Shown: positions 1 through 9,108, counted from the first letter of the stretch. The stretch: DNA of 36,806 nt from Verrucomicrobiota bacterium (GCA_004293285.1 RDYF01000030.1:1-36806); one strand, 5' to 3'. Notes: generated from the letters alone by a model not told the origin. A program made the numbers and translations.

Positions 1-1
1 T

Positions 2-832
2 GCCGAACGTTTGATGTCGAAAGATGCCGTCATGGAACGCGCGCGCCAGGCGCTTGCGACGGGATCGACGCGTTTTTGCATGGGCGCAGCCTGGCGTGGC
101 GTGCGTCAAGGCACCCAGCGATTTGAGCAGGTACTCGACATCGTGCAAGACGTCGCGCAACTCGGCATGGAAGTCTGTGTGACACTCGGCGAGCTCGGCC
201 CCGAGGAGGCTGTCGCACTGAAAAAAGCCGGTGTCACCGCCTACAATCACAACGTCGACACCTCCCCGGAGCATTATCCGAACATCGTCACGACGCACAC
301 TTTCGAAGATCGTCTGCGCACGATTCGCCACGCTCAAGACGCCGGAATGTCGGTCTGCTGCGGCGGCATTTTGGGACTGGGCGAAACCATCGAAGACCGA
401 TTGAAGATGCTCGAGGTGATATCGAACTTCAATCCCCAACCAGAGTCGATCCCCATCAACGCACTCATGCCCATGCCAGGCACGCCACTTGCGGAAAATC
501 CCCAGGTCGATCCACTCGATTTGGTGCGCATGATTGCGGTTACACGGATTGCTGTGCCGAAGGCGAAAGTTCGACTTTCGGCAGGCCGCACGATGCTGAC
601 GGAAGAAGCTCAGACGCTGTGTTTCTTCGCTGGTGCGAACTCGATTTTCTACGGCGACAAATTGCTCACGGCAAAAAATCCTGCCGTGGAAAAAGACCGC
701 GCGCTACTGGCGAAGCTCGGACTGGGAGCGCAAGCACCTGATCCAAGCATGGCTGCCCCCTGCTGCGACACCGAGAAACCGGCGTCGCCCTGCTGCGCGA
801 ATGAGTCCGAGGCGACTTCTTCCTGCTGTTGA
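2..832 (+). CDS. bioB: Biotin synthase, 3' part (5' end outside window)
   Basis: Radical-SAM enzyme that inserts sulfur into dethiobiotin, the last step of biotin synthesis. The frame is open from base 2, and the first residues (AERLM) match the stretch just after the CxxxCxxC cluster of BioB, so roughly the first 70-75 residues, including the 4Fe-4S motif, lie upstream of the window. Visible family marks are STRFCMGAAW, the VCVTLG cysteine, YNHNVDTSPE, the CGGILGLGET block and RLSAGR. These carry the Cys and Arg ligands of the 2Fe-2S cluster in characterised BioB. After the normal end (about KLGLGAQAP) there is an extra tail with three Cys-Cys pairs ending in SSCC, which is not in the E. coli protein. 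The gene converges on the alpha-2-macroglobulin gene 28 bases downstream. Confidence 0.95.
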   Translation, partial: AERLMSKDAVMERARQALATGSTRFCMGAAWRGVRQGTQRFEQVLDIVQDVAQLGMEVCVTLGELGPEEAVALKKAGVTAYNHNVDTSPEHYPNIVTTHTFEDRLRTIRHAQDAGMSVCCGGILGLGETIEDRLKMLEVISNFNPQPESIPINALMPMPGTPLAENPQVDPLDLVRMIAVTRIAVPKAKVRLSAGRTMLTEEAQTLCFFAGANSIFYGDKLLTAKNPAVEKDRALLAKLGLGAQAPDPSMAAPCCDTEKPASPCCANESEATSSCC

Positions 833-839
833 TCCTCCG

Positions 840-860
840 GCGCGAGGACGGGCCTCGCGC
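840..860. terminator. Hairpin between convergent bioB and the macroglobulin gene
   Basis: GCGCGAGG (840-847) and CCTCGCGC (853-860) form a perfect 8-bp stem with a 5-base loop, filling the gap between two convergent stop codons. There is no T-run on either side, so a bidirectional terminator is suggested by position only. Confidence 0.4.
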
Positions 861-3800
861 TCACTTAACTTCCAGCATTTCACTGGCCGTGTGACTGCGG
901 AATTCAGGCGCATACATGCACTCGATTTCCGCCATTCCGCTAGGATATTTTCCGCGCAATTGCACTCTCGCACTGGTTTCAAAGACATAGGTGCCGCGAG
1001 GCAGAGACTCGATGAAAAAGTGATCGGCACTGTCTTTGGTCATCTCGTAGTAGCCCAGACCATCCTGATACTTGTAGCTTGAAAGCATGTTCGTCGGCTC
1101 CAAACCACTGGCGCGTTCGTTTTTCAAATGCACGTATTCCATGTCGCGATCCACTCGGATTTCGATGCGCGAAACCACCTCGTCCCCCGGTTGAAGCACG
1201 CTGCGGATGGCTTCGAGCTTGGCTCCTGCAGCAGTCATGGTTTTGCGATAGAGCGACTTGCGAATCGATAGAGGCAAAGTGGTCGATGCCGTGACTTTCG
1301 ATCGGTCTTCAAGATACTGCCAATGCAGCGAGGCCCAGGAAACACCGGCGTCGGATTTAGTCAGCTCGACCTCACCAAAGCTCGGCTTGATCTCCGAGCG
1401 CACGCGTGCCACTTCATAAAATCCTGTGCCCACTTCGATATTCTGCGGTTGCACCTTTTCCCCACCCCATTCGGCTGTCACGAGAGCATCGGACGCGAGA
1501 CGACGAGTCTGTCCTCCCAACAACAACGCGTAAATGGCATCCGCTGTCGATTTGCTCGTACTCCATCCCTGGGTCTGCTTTTGTTTCAAGAGCCAGACTT
1601 GGCAGGCATCGACCGCCTTCTCATCCTTCGCGACTTCTCGAAAAGCTTCGATGATCATCGCCTGCGTTTCGATCGGTGCTTCATGCCAGCGCAGCCACGA
1701 TTGACTTTTCCAATGCATGCCCATTTCCTCGGATTCCTGTGCATGTTGCCGTAGCGATTGCATGATCCCTTGCGCTGCGTCGGATTGTTGCAAACGGTTC
1801 AGCGCAATGGCTACGTGGCATCGACTCATCCAACCAGAGAGCTTGTTGCCATATTTCACGGCTTGCGCCACGTAGAAATCCCATGCCGCGCGATGCTTCT
1901 CGGCCACCGGTCTTTCGGAAAGATAAAAACTCCTACCGTAGAGATACAGCGCGATGGATGCATCGAGATGATTTTGTTCGCGATGTTGTTCCACAATGCG
2001 TTGGTACTGTTGGAAAAATTGCTCGTCGAGCCACTCCAGAGCACGAAGCGACATCGTAGCGTCTGACTTCACACCGAGATGTCGGAGTCGTGCTTCGGCG
2101 GTGATCAGATAGAGCGTGATGAAAGAGCTGCCCTCGCCTCCTGGAAACCAAGGCCAAGCACCACTTGGCAACTGCATGTCTTGCAACTTCTGATGCGCGC
2201 GTTGCAGTTCTTGATCGACTCGATTACGGTCAAATAGCTCCGCCACACGACGGCGCGACTGCGATTCATCAAGACCATCGATCAACCACGGCGTTTCTTC
2301 GATCATCAAGGCCTTGAGCTCTTGATTTTTCAAAAGCGGGCTATCGAGCACGCCATTTTGATTGCGCCAGATTTCGAACACACGCTGAATCTTCGGATCG
2401 CTCTGCACGATGTGTTGAGCGAGTGCGTTGGCATAGTATCGATTCATTGTTTGCTCGGCGCATTCATGAGGAAACTCCATCAAATAAGGCAAGGCCATCA
2501 CCGCATACCAGGCCGGATTCGAGACGATCTGCAAACGCAGGTTTTCATGACGCAAGGTGTTAGATTTTTCACTCTCAAGCAAACGCTTCATCTCAAAACG
2601 TCGCGTGCCCGCATCGCGCAGCGGCAAGGCCATGGACTCCGTGACCAGACGTCGACGCGACAGTACGGGGATCATGCCCTGTTCGCCATCGCTGGCATCG
2701 GCGGTTTTGACCATGGCCGTATACTGCACAGGACCCTGTCCATCAGGCACACAAAAACGCCACGAGACGGTTTGCGAAGAGCGCGCGGGAACTTTCACCG
2801 ATTGCTCGCTGGCGGGAAGTTCCATGGCAGCATTGAGCTCATTCAAGCGAACAGCGTCTTGCCACTGCAAAGTGACCTTCGCCTCGATGTCGCGGTCGGT
2901 GAGGTTGGAAACTTTTGCCGTGAACTCCAGGCGGTCGCCCTCGCGCAAGAATCGCGGTGGATTGGCTTGCAGCATCAAATCTTTGCTGGTGACCGTGCGA
3001 CCCTCAATCCGACCAGTTCGCAGCAGGGCGTCGTGCGCAAATCCCATGAAACGCCATTGCGTAAGAGCCTCGGGCATGGTGAATGACATCGTCACGACTC
3101 CCTGCGCATCGGTCGTGAGCTGTGGCGCAAAGTAGGCGGTTTCCTGAAAATTCTTGCGCAGGCTCGGTGCAACTTCTGGCGCTTTGGCGGGAGTTGTTTC
3201 CTTTTGGGAGGGAGTTTGATTCGCATCAGGAGCTACCACCGCATCAGCAACAGCACCCGCTTCCATTGCCATTGCCATTGCCGGAGCGGCCATGGCTTTG
3301 CGATGCATAAGTCCCCTTGCCCCTCCTAATCCAGATGCAAAGGGATCGCTCGGTGCAAACATCTCCACAATCGATTCCGGGAGGTGGCGATAGACCACAT
3401 TCGCATCCCCATAGGGCGGAGTTGCGAAGGACGCGATGGCAAAAAACGACTGCGGCTGGCTCGGCATCGTCCATCCATGCATTGCCATTTCTCGATAGAA
3501 AAATTGATTCGGCTGCTGCGGCCAATCGTGCGGACGATAGGCATCGAGCGATGCGTCATACAAGGTCGCCAGCATTTCCACGTCTTCGGCCTTGGCTCCC
3601 TCGATCACCAATTTCCAAGTTTCCTCGGCACCGGGCTTGGTGCGATCACGCAGGCTTTGCCAGCGCAATGTGAGATCCTTTTGCGACCAAGGAACATCGA
3701 TCCATTTTGTCGTGAGATAGGTTCGATTTTCCTGTTGAAAAATGGCTCGGAACACCAACCCACCACGATGCTCCTCGGTGACGGGGAAGCGCAGTGACTG

Positions 3801-6749
3801 TTGTGTGGACTTACCGTCCGACCATCCGCTTTTCAGGATTTTCCCTCGTTGTTCGATTTCGTAGTAAAAAACTCCTCGATCATACCCCGTGCCCCAAAGC
3901 GCAAGCCATTCTTGACCAGGTTCGACCGACCACGACTTCGCTTCAAGATGATGCGGGATTTTGATCGGAAACTTCGATGCAGAGACATCGATCACTCGCA
4001 GGGGCACAAAGGCTTGAACTTTTTTCCCTGCGGAATCCTTTGTCTCCAATACCGCGCGGTATTCGCCTGCGGAAAGCTTCGATTCGACATCGCCTTCGCC
4101 TTGGGCATTGGTTTGAAAATCGATCGATTGCACCAATTCTCCCAACTCCCAATGACGAGGGTCGCTGAGATCCTTTGAAGCCGAGGAGGGTTCAATCTCG
4201 CGATTCCACGGCATCCACGATTCAACACCTAGGACCGCACGCTGCACGCGTTCGGGCTGTTTCAGTCGATGAATCTTCACCGTGCCTGTCGCCGACTGAC
4301 CAACGCCATCGATGCTTTGTGTCTTGAGCTTGATCTTCACGTCGCTCGCCGCATCGAGCCACGAGTCTGCGGTCATGTTGGCACTCAGACCGACATAGCC
4401 CAGTCGAATCGTTCGCTCTGCGTGACGCGCCTCACCACCTTGATCCGTGATATCGACCGTGATCACGTATTCAAAAATCGGCTCTTCGGAGGCCGCGATG
4501 GTTGCATCGGGTGAAGCCGTGAAAGAGATTTCCACTACCCCTTGACCATTTGTCACGGTTGTGCCGTGAGCGATTTGTTTTTCCTCGCTGGGCATGGGCA
4601 AAAACCAGCCGCACCAACGCGCCCATGGCGGCGACTGAGCACGACGTTTCACCGACCACTTGACCTTTGCCTCGCTGATGATGGCACCCGAATACGCCAG
4701 AGCTTTGGCCTTGAGCGTCACCTTTTCGCCGAGTCGGGGCGCTTGCTGTGATGGATCAATTTCCACATAAAATTGAGGCCGCTTGTATTCTTCCACGGCA
4801 ATCGAAGTCGCATGCCCCGCGCACTCGAGCTGCATCATCCCCAAGGCTTTGCCGGTGGGAATGGGGAAACTTCCTTCAAACGAGCCAAAGCGATTGCTGC
4901 GTCGATTGAGCTTGGCGATTTCTTGACCATTGACGTCGCGCAACACAACAGTCCAATCGCGATCGGCTTCGACATGGTAATCGTTCTTCTCGCGATCATA
5001 GGTCGCCGCGATGCCCTTGAATCGAATCACTTGCCCCGGACGATAGATGGCGCGATCGGTGAAAAGATGGACCATCGACTGAATGGGAATGGGCGTGAGC
5101 GGATGATGCCACGAGCCCTGACTGACCACTTGATCCTCCCCGTGCACCACGCGTTCGATGAAGTTTTGCTGAGGAGCTAACGGAAATTCATAAGCCCCGG
5201 CGGCATCTGTTTTGGTTTGTTCGTGAAGTTTCCATTGCGATTGATCAAAGCTCCAGCGTTCGACAGTGGCTTGGGCAATCGGTTCCCCCGTGATGGCATG
5301 AAGAACCAATCCGCGACAGCGGTGCGACCCTTGGGCGGAAATTTTGGCGAGATCGGTGACAGTGATTTCCGTGCGATGCAGCGCTTGGTTTTCCGCAGCA
5401 AAAGATTCTGAGGAACTCGCCACCAAAGTGTAATGACCTTTGGGCAGATCCACCGGCGCTGTGATTTTTGTTGTTTTCGGCTGATAGTTGTCATTCGCCG
5501 GAAGTTCGAGCGACCACTCGCGTATTGGTTTTTGCTTTTTCCAAGAATCATTCAGCCCCATGCGCAAAGCTTGGAACGACTCTTGCCAAGATTGGGGATA
5601 CAGTCGAAACCACACCTTCTTGACATTGTTGTGCTCCACCTGGACATCGGGTCCTGCACGATTCCACAAACTCTCAGTGCGCAGGCTGATGCTCGGCATC
5701 AAAATTTCTCTTTCGACCTGACGACATCTCTCTTGATAGAGCTTCTGCTGACCTACCTTGATGCCCGCACGAGCGATATCAAGGGCTTCCGCACGCCGAT
5801 TCTGCTGCACGAGCCATTCCGCAAGCATAGCATGCGCAAGAGCATTTTGGTCGCTTTGCTGCGTCGCAGCCACGAGTCGACGCAGGGATTGTTCCGCAAC
5901 GGTCTTGGTATCACTCGCATCGACATGATCCATCGCCCACTGATAGCGCTCCAGTTCGAGATGGAGCAGGGCTTCGCGATTCGATTGGTGAAAGCGCAAC
6001 AGCTCTTGATAGAGAGCAATCGCTCGACGCAAGGGATCGCTTGCCTCGCCGCCTACGGGTTGCCATGCGAGGAAATCCTTGATCTCACCAAAAGCCGGCG
6101 CGTCGATGCCATAGGAAAAAACTTCTTCACCTTGACGTCGATGATGTTTCGCATCGCGATAAAAAGCCAGCGCTTCCTGCGCAAGAAGATCGTAGCAAGT
6201 CGGACGCAGTTCGTCGCCGACATTGCCCTTTTCATAGAGCCCATCAAAAACCTGGGCCGGCTGTTTTTGCCACGATTTTGCATCGTTCAGGGCGCGCTGA
6301 AATCCCTCGTCGATCGTCGACAAAAGACGCGGCAAATCCCAAGTCGCGATATCGTCGCTGGTTTTCTCGGCAGCTGCTGTGCGTTGTCGAAAACGCCACT
6401 GATTTTGCTGAAAATAATGCCACATCCACAGCGAACGCAACACGTCGAGCATGGGCTTCATTTCAGGAGGTGCCTGTCCCAGTTCCTTCTCCGCAAGACG
6501 CAAGAGAGCTAGTGGACGCTCTTCAGGCGAGGTTGCAGCTTCCGCGCGCAACCTGAGCGCCGTCGCACGCGTGGCCTCGGACCAACGCTTTTTCTCGCGC
6601 GCAATCCCTTCGATCTTGCGCAAACTTTCCATCGCGGATTTCGGCGCATCGTTTTGCTGGTGTTTTTCGACTTCTTTCCACAACGCATCCGTATCGGCGG
6701 CACCGAACAACATCGAAATACTGGCAAGAAAGAGCATGAGGGTTTTCAT
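861..6749 (-). CDS. Large bacterial alpha-2-macroglobulin family protein with thioester motif
   Basis: 1962 aa from the ATG at 6749, chosen because it gives a signal peptide (MKTLMLFLASISMLFGAADT) and has AGGA 8 bases upstream; the frame is open 32 codons further. Bacterial alpha-2-macroglobulins are periplasmic or lipid-anchored protease traps. There is no lipobox Cys here, so the protein is probably soluble or exported. Residues 20-350 look alpha-helical and repeat-like. MG-type beta domains follow, with TDRAIYRPGQ near 563 and EEYKRPQFYVE near 655. An Ala/Met/Pro-rich, low-complexity segment at about 1138-1200 is in the right place for a bait region and is followed by a QETAYFAPQL block. 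The thioester motif CAEQ starts at Cys1430 (bases 2451-2462) inside PHECAEQTMNRYY, so covalent trapping should be possible. The upstream neighbour is a TonB receptor. No PBP1C gene, the usual E. coli-type partner, is adjacent. Confidence 0.9.
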   Translation of the reverse strand: MKTLMLFLASISMLFGAADTDALWKEVEKHQQNDAPKSAMESLRKIEGIAREKKRWSEATRATALRLRAEAATSPEERPLALLRLAEKELGQAPPEMKPMLDVLRSLWMWHYFQQNQWRFRQRTAAAEKTSDDIATWDLPRLLSTIDEGFQRALNDAKSWQKQPAQVFDGLYEKGNVGDELRPTCYDLLAQEALAFYRDAKHHRRQGEEVFSYGIDAPAFGEIKDFLAWQPVGGEASDPLRRAIALYQELLRFHQSNREALLHLELERYQWAMDHVDASDTKTVAEQSLRRLVAATQQSDQNALAHAMLAEWLVQQNRRAEALDIARAGIKVGQQKLYQERCRQVEREILMPSISLRTESLWNRAGPDVQVEHNNVKKVWFRLYPQSWQESFQALRMGLNDSWKKQKPIREWSLELPANDNYQPKTTKITAPVDLPKGHYTLVASSSESFAAENQALHRTEITVTDLAKISAQGSHRCRGLVLHAITGEPIAQATVERWSFDQSQWKLHEQTKTDAAGAYEFPLAPQQNFIERVVHGEDQVVSQGSWHHPLTPIPIQSMVHLFTDRAIYRPGQVIRFKGIAATYDREKNDYHVEADRDWTVVLRDVNGQEIAKLNRRSNRFGSFEGSFPIPTGKALGMMQLECAGHATSIAVEEYKRPQFYVEIDPSQQAPRLGEKVTLKAKALAYSGAIISEAKVKWSVKRRAQSPPWARWCGWFLPMPSEEKQIAHGTTVTNGQGVVEISFTASPDATIAASEEPIFEYVITVDITDQGGEARHAERTIRLGYVGLSANMTADSWLDAASDVKIKLKTQSIDGVGQSATGTVKIHRLKQPERVQRAVLGVESWMPWNREIEPSSASKDLSDPRHWELGELVQSIDFQTNAQGEGDVESKLSAGEYRAVLETKDSAGKKVQAFVPLRVIDVSASKFPIKIPHHLEAKSWSVEPGQEWLALWGTGYDRGVFYYEIEQRGKILKSGWSDGKSTQQSLRFPVTEEHRGGLVFRAIFQQENRTYLTTKWIDVPWSQKDLTLRWQSLRDRTKPGAEETWKLVIEGAKAEDVEMLATLYDASLDAYRPHDWPQQPNQFFYREMAMHGWTMPSQPQSFFAIASFATPPYGDANVVYRHLPESIVEMFAPSDPFASGLGGARGLMHRKAMAAPAMAMAMEAGAVADAVVAPDANQTPSQKETTPAKAPEVAPSLRKNFQETAYFAPQLTTDAQGVVTMSFTMPEALTQWRFMGFAHDALLRTGRIEGRTVTSKDLMLQANPPRFLREGDRLEFTAKVSNLTDRDIEAKVTLQWQDAVRLNELNAAMELPASEQSVKVPARSSQTVSWRFCVPDGQGPVQYTAMVKTADASDGEQGMIPVLSRRRLVTESMALPLRDAGTRRFEMKRLLESEKSNTLRHENLRLQIVSNPAWYAVMALPYLMEFPHECAEQTMNRYYANALAQHIVQSDPKIQRVFEIWRNQNGVLDSPLLKNQELKALMIEETPWLIDGLDESQSRRRVAELFDRNRVDQELQRAHQKLQDMQLPSGAWPWFPGGEGSSFITLYLITAEARLRHLGVKSDATMSLRALEWLDEQFFQQYQRIVEQHREQNHLDASIALYLYGRSFYLSERPVAEKHRAAWDFYVAQAVKYGNKLSGWMSRCHVAIALNRLQQSDAAQGIMQSLRQHAQESEEMGMHWKSQSWLRWHEAPIETQAMIIEAFREVAKDEKAVDACQVWLLKQKQTQGWSTSKSTADAIYALLLGGQTRRLASDALVTAEWGGEKVQPQNIEVGTGFYEVARVRSEIKPSFGEVELTKSDAGVSWASLHWQYLEDRSKVTASTTLPLSIRKSLYRKTMTAAGAKLEAIRSVLQPGDEVVSRIEIRVDRDMEYVHLKNERASGLEPTNMLSSYKYQDGLGYYEMTKDSADHFFIESLPRGTYVFETSARVQLRGKYPSGMAEIECMYAPEFRSHTASEMLEVK

Positions 6750-6757
6750 GGTGGTCA

Positions 6758-6761
6758 TCCT
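6758..6761 (-). promoter_or_regulatory. Shine-Dalgarno site of the macroglobulin gene
   Basis: AGGA on the minus strand, 8 bases before the ATG at 6749. It supports this start over the upstream in-frame ATGs at 6758 and 6845. Clear Shine-Dalgarno sites are scarce elsewhere in the window. Confidence 0.6.
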
Positions 6762-6768
6762 ACCAAAG

Positions 6769-6806
6769 AAAAAACCACAGAGACACACATTTCTCCGTGG
6801 TTTTTG
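6769..6806 (-). terminator. Rho-independent terminator after the TonB receptor gene
   Basis: Arms at 6771-6782 (AAAACCACAGAG) and 6793-6804 (CTCCGTGGTTTT) pair over 12 positions with one mismatch and a 10-base loop. Read on the minus strand the stem is followed by TTTTTTCTTT, so it should end the receptor transcript, whose stop codon is about 45 bases upstream. The plus-strand side also ends in a short T-run, so it may work both ways. It lies in the leader of the macroglobulin gene. Confidence 0.75.
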
Positions 6807-6848
6807 GAAAAAGATTGCAACCCGTGATTTGGGATCGACAACCATTTA

Positions 6849-8993
6849 TCAGAAGGACCAGCGCGCGCCCACGTGGTAGGTGCGCGGAAAGGCCGGACCA
6901 TAGACATAAGTCGCATCGCGAAAGGCTCCTCTCTCGAGGTCGTCTTGGTAAGCATCAAGCAGGTTTTTGATGCCAGCAGTGAGTGTCAGCGTCTGCGCGT
7001 CGCCCATATCGATATCACGACTGATCCCGACATCCAGATTGAAGAACCACGGCGTTTCGACCAGTCGATTGCCCACAAGATCGCCCGATGCATCGGAAAC
7101 AATGTGCGGCACATCCATGGGGCCGGTAATTTTCGCCCCGATGAAGGCATCGAACCACTCACCGGTGTAGAAGAATCGCAACAAGCCCAAACTCTCCGGA
7201 GTGCGCAAATAACGATTTGAGAAAATCGGATTGTCGAGAGGATCGGACAAGGTGTCGTCGCCGAGAACCAGTTGATTTTCATCGAACTGCGCATGCTGCT
7301 GAGTCCAAGAAAATTCCACACGCCAGGTGTCGGACGGACGATAGCCGAGATTGAGTTCGACACCTGCGATTTGCGAATTGCCGCCATTTTCTTTCAGAAA
7401 CTCAATCACATCCGTCGCGGGATTGTCGTTGGATACCAACGCAAAAGTATCGCTCAACCAAGTGTGAAAGGCATTGACCTCCAAGCGCCATTGATCATTG
7501 ATCTGCCATTCGGGGGCCACAGATAGGGTGATCGACGACTCCTCACGCAGTCCTGGGTCGTTTTGTATGGCACTCAACTCACCGCCGACATTGGCAATGT
7601 GCAGGTCTTCATTAAAAACTTCCGGTGCCCGAAATCCCCAGCTCACGGAATTTCGGATGCGCAGGTTGTCTGCCGCTTGGATCATCAAATTGGCGCGCGG
7701 GGAAAACACCGGATCGGAGATTTCTGAGTGAAAATCCGCGCGTGCACCATACTCTGCGGTGTAAATTTCATGGAATTTCCAACGATGCTGAAACAATACT
7801 CCGAGATTGGTGTAGGTTTCATCCAAAAATCGCCCCACTGCATCCTGTGCGTCGATCAGTTGCTCGTGACGGTATTGCAAGCCATAGGTGAAACGATGTG
7901 ACTCCGATGGCTCGAAAAACAACAAGCTGTCGACGAAGTGCAAATCGCTTGAGGTATCGCCAAAGCCCCGCTGCGGTGTCCATGTGGGATCAAAAAACTC
8001 CGATGTCGGATCTGGGGACCCCAATGCCGCTGTGCCTCCGTAGTAAGAATCGCGCCGAGTTCCTGAAAAGGCATACGCGTGCTGCATGCTCCAGGCATCG
8101 GTCAGCTCTTGCTCCCATTTGAGGGTCGCTACTTGGCGAAAACTGAAAATCTCCTCGGCAATCGCGGCCAGATTCGGTGGCCCCGAAAAGGCAGCACCTG
8201 CCTCGCCACCTCGACGTCCCTCATCGGACGCGAAGTAATCAAAGGTCAGCTTGGTCTCGCTTTGCGGTTTCCAAGTGGCACGCAGCCCGCCCGATGTCAG
8301 CTCGCGCTCGGACACATCGGTGAAACCATCTGCATTGAGATCAACCGCCTGCATCATGTCGTAGGATCCAAAAACCGTAACCGACGTTTTTTGATCGGGC
8401 GAAACCCAATCATACACCCCAAAAGTGCCCGGATTCACCGTCCCACCGACCTGTCGGCCTTCCATCGCGGCGCCAGTGACTTCGATCGAACCACCCGTGC
8501 GCTCAGGCTCCCGAGGAATCAAATTGATCACCCCCGCCACCGCTCCCGGTCCGTAGAGAGAAGATCCGCCGCCTTTGACCACTTCAACACGTTCGATCAA
8601 GCCGCTGGGGATTTGCTCGATGCCATAGACCCCTGCCAGTCCGGAAAATGTCGGCAAACCATCGGCTAGGATCGCGATGTAGCTTTGCGGAAGCCCCAAC
8701 ATCTGAATCGACTGCGGATTGCAATTGGAACAGGTCGAGTCCACCCGCACACCCGGTGTATACTGAATCGCCTGTGCCAAATCGCGCGAGGCAGTGCTTT
8801 GAATTAACTCACGCTCGATCAACTCCGTGCGCACCGGCGCATCTTTGAGCGGCTCGGCGTAAGCCGACCCCGTGATCACCATGGCCTCCAATTCTTCGGA
8901 GGTGTTTTCTGTGCTGCTCTGCGCACTCGCCATCCAAGTCAATCCCACCGTAAAGGCGGTCGCCGTTTTCCATGTCGTCTTGTGTTTCGTCAT
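6849..8993 (-). CDS. TonB-dependent outer-membrane receptor
   Basis: 714 aa. This is a beta-barrel receptor for energy-dependent uptake of a scarce ligand, powered by TonB-ExbBD. It has a signal peptide (to about ASA at 24), a TonB-box-like EAMVITG near 37-42, a plug domain at about 45-165 (RDLAQAIQYTPGV, RVEVVKGGGSSLYGPGAVAGVINLIPR) and a long barrel ending in aromatic Phe (HVGARWSF), as outer-membrane proteins do. The plug carries TCSNCN at residues 87-92, two close cysteines that could be a disulfide or a metal site. Substrate is unknown; related plugs are annotated for metal, heme or siderophore uptake, but nothing here decides between them. It is divergent from the broken tetR gene, sharing a 124-base intergenic region. 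Confidence 0.93.
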   Translation of the reverse strand: MTKHKTTWKTATAFTVGLTWMASAQSSTENTSEELEAMVITGSAYAEPLKDAPVRTELIERELIQSTASRDLAQAIQYTPGVRVDSTCSNCNPQSIQMLGLPQSYIAILADGLPTFSGLAGVYGIEQIPSGLIERVEVVKGGGSSLYGPGAVAGVINLIPREPERTGGSIEVTGAAMEGRQVGGTVNPGTFGVYDWVSPDQKTSVTVFGSYDMMQAVDLNADGFTDVSERELTSGGLRATWKPQSETKLTFDYFASDEGRRGGEAGAAFSGPPNLAAIAEEIFSFRQVATLKWEQELTDAWSMQHAYAFSGTRRDSYYGGTAALGSPDPTSEFFDPTWTPQRGFGDTSSDLHFVDSLLFFEPSESHRFTYGLQYRHEQLIDAQDAVGRFLDETYTNLGVLFQHRWKFHEIYTAEYGARADFHSEISDPVFSPRANLMIQAADNLRIRNSVSWGFRAPEVFNEDLHIANVGGELSAIQNDPGLREESSITLSVAPEWQINDQWRLEVNAFHTWLSDTFALVSNDNPATDVIEFLKENGGNSQIAGVELNLGYRPSDTWRVEFSWTQQHAQFDENQLVLGDDTLSDPLDNPIFSNRYLRTPESLGLLRFFYTGEWFDAFIGAKITGPMDVPHIVSDASGDLVGNRLVETPWFFNLDVGISRDIDMGDAQTLTLTAGIKNLLDAYQDDLERGAFRDATYVYGPAFPRTYHVGARWSF

Positions 8994-9001
8994 GCCGTAG
9001 A

Positions 9002-9031
9002 AACTTAGACCCGACTAACTTTATCTGTCAA
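9002..9031 (-). promoter_or_regulatory. Possible promoter of the TonB receptor gene
   Basis: On the minus strand TTGACA (9026-9031) is followed after 18 bases by TAAGTT (9002-9007). Transcription would begin about at the start codon (8993), giving a nearly leaderless mRNA. The -35 is perfect and the -10 is weak. Confidence 0.35.
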
Positions 9032-9082
9032 AAGAAAGTTTTTCAAAAATAACAAACTTTGACATTTTTCTGAAAAAAATAG

Positions 9083-9108
9083 TTGACCGAACGTCTAGTT
9101 TTGATAAT
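9083..9108 (+). promoter_or_regulatory. Imperfect palindrome and promoter-like boxes before tetR
   Basis: TTGAC (9083-9087) and GTCTA (9093-9097) form an imperfect inverted repeat around CGAAC, resembling operators of TetR-type repressors (GACCG...CGGTC-like). The left arm doubles as a TTGACC -35 box with GATAAT at 9103-9108, but the 14-base spacer is short. It may be the repressor's own operator in the divergent region shared with the TonB receptor. Confidence 0.35.

Noticed and set aside
5433..6512. 359-codon open frame on the plus strand
   Set aside because: It lies wholly antisense to the macroglobulin gene, has no recognisable domain, and its residue use is typical of a shadow frame.
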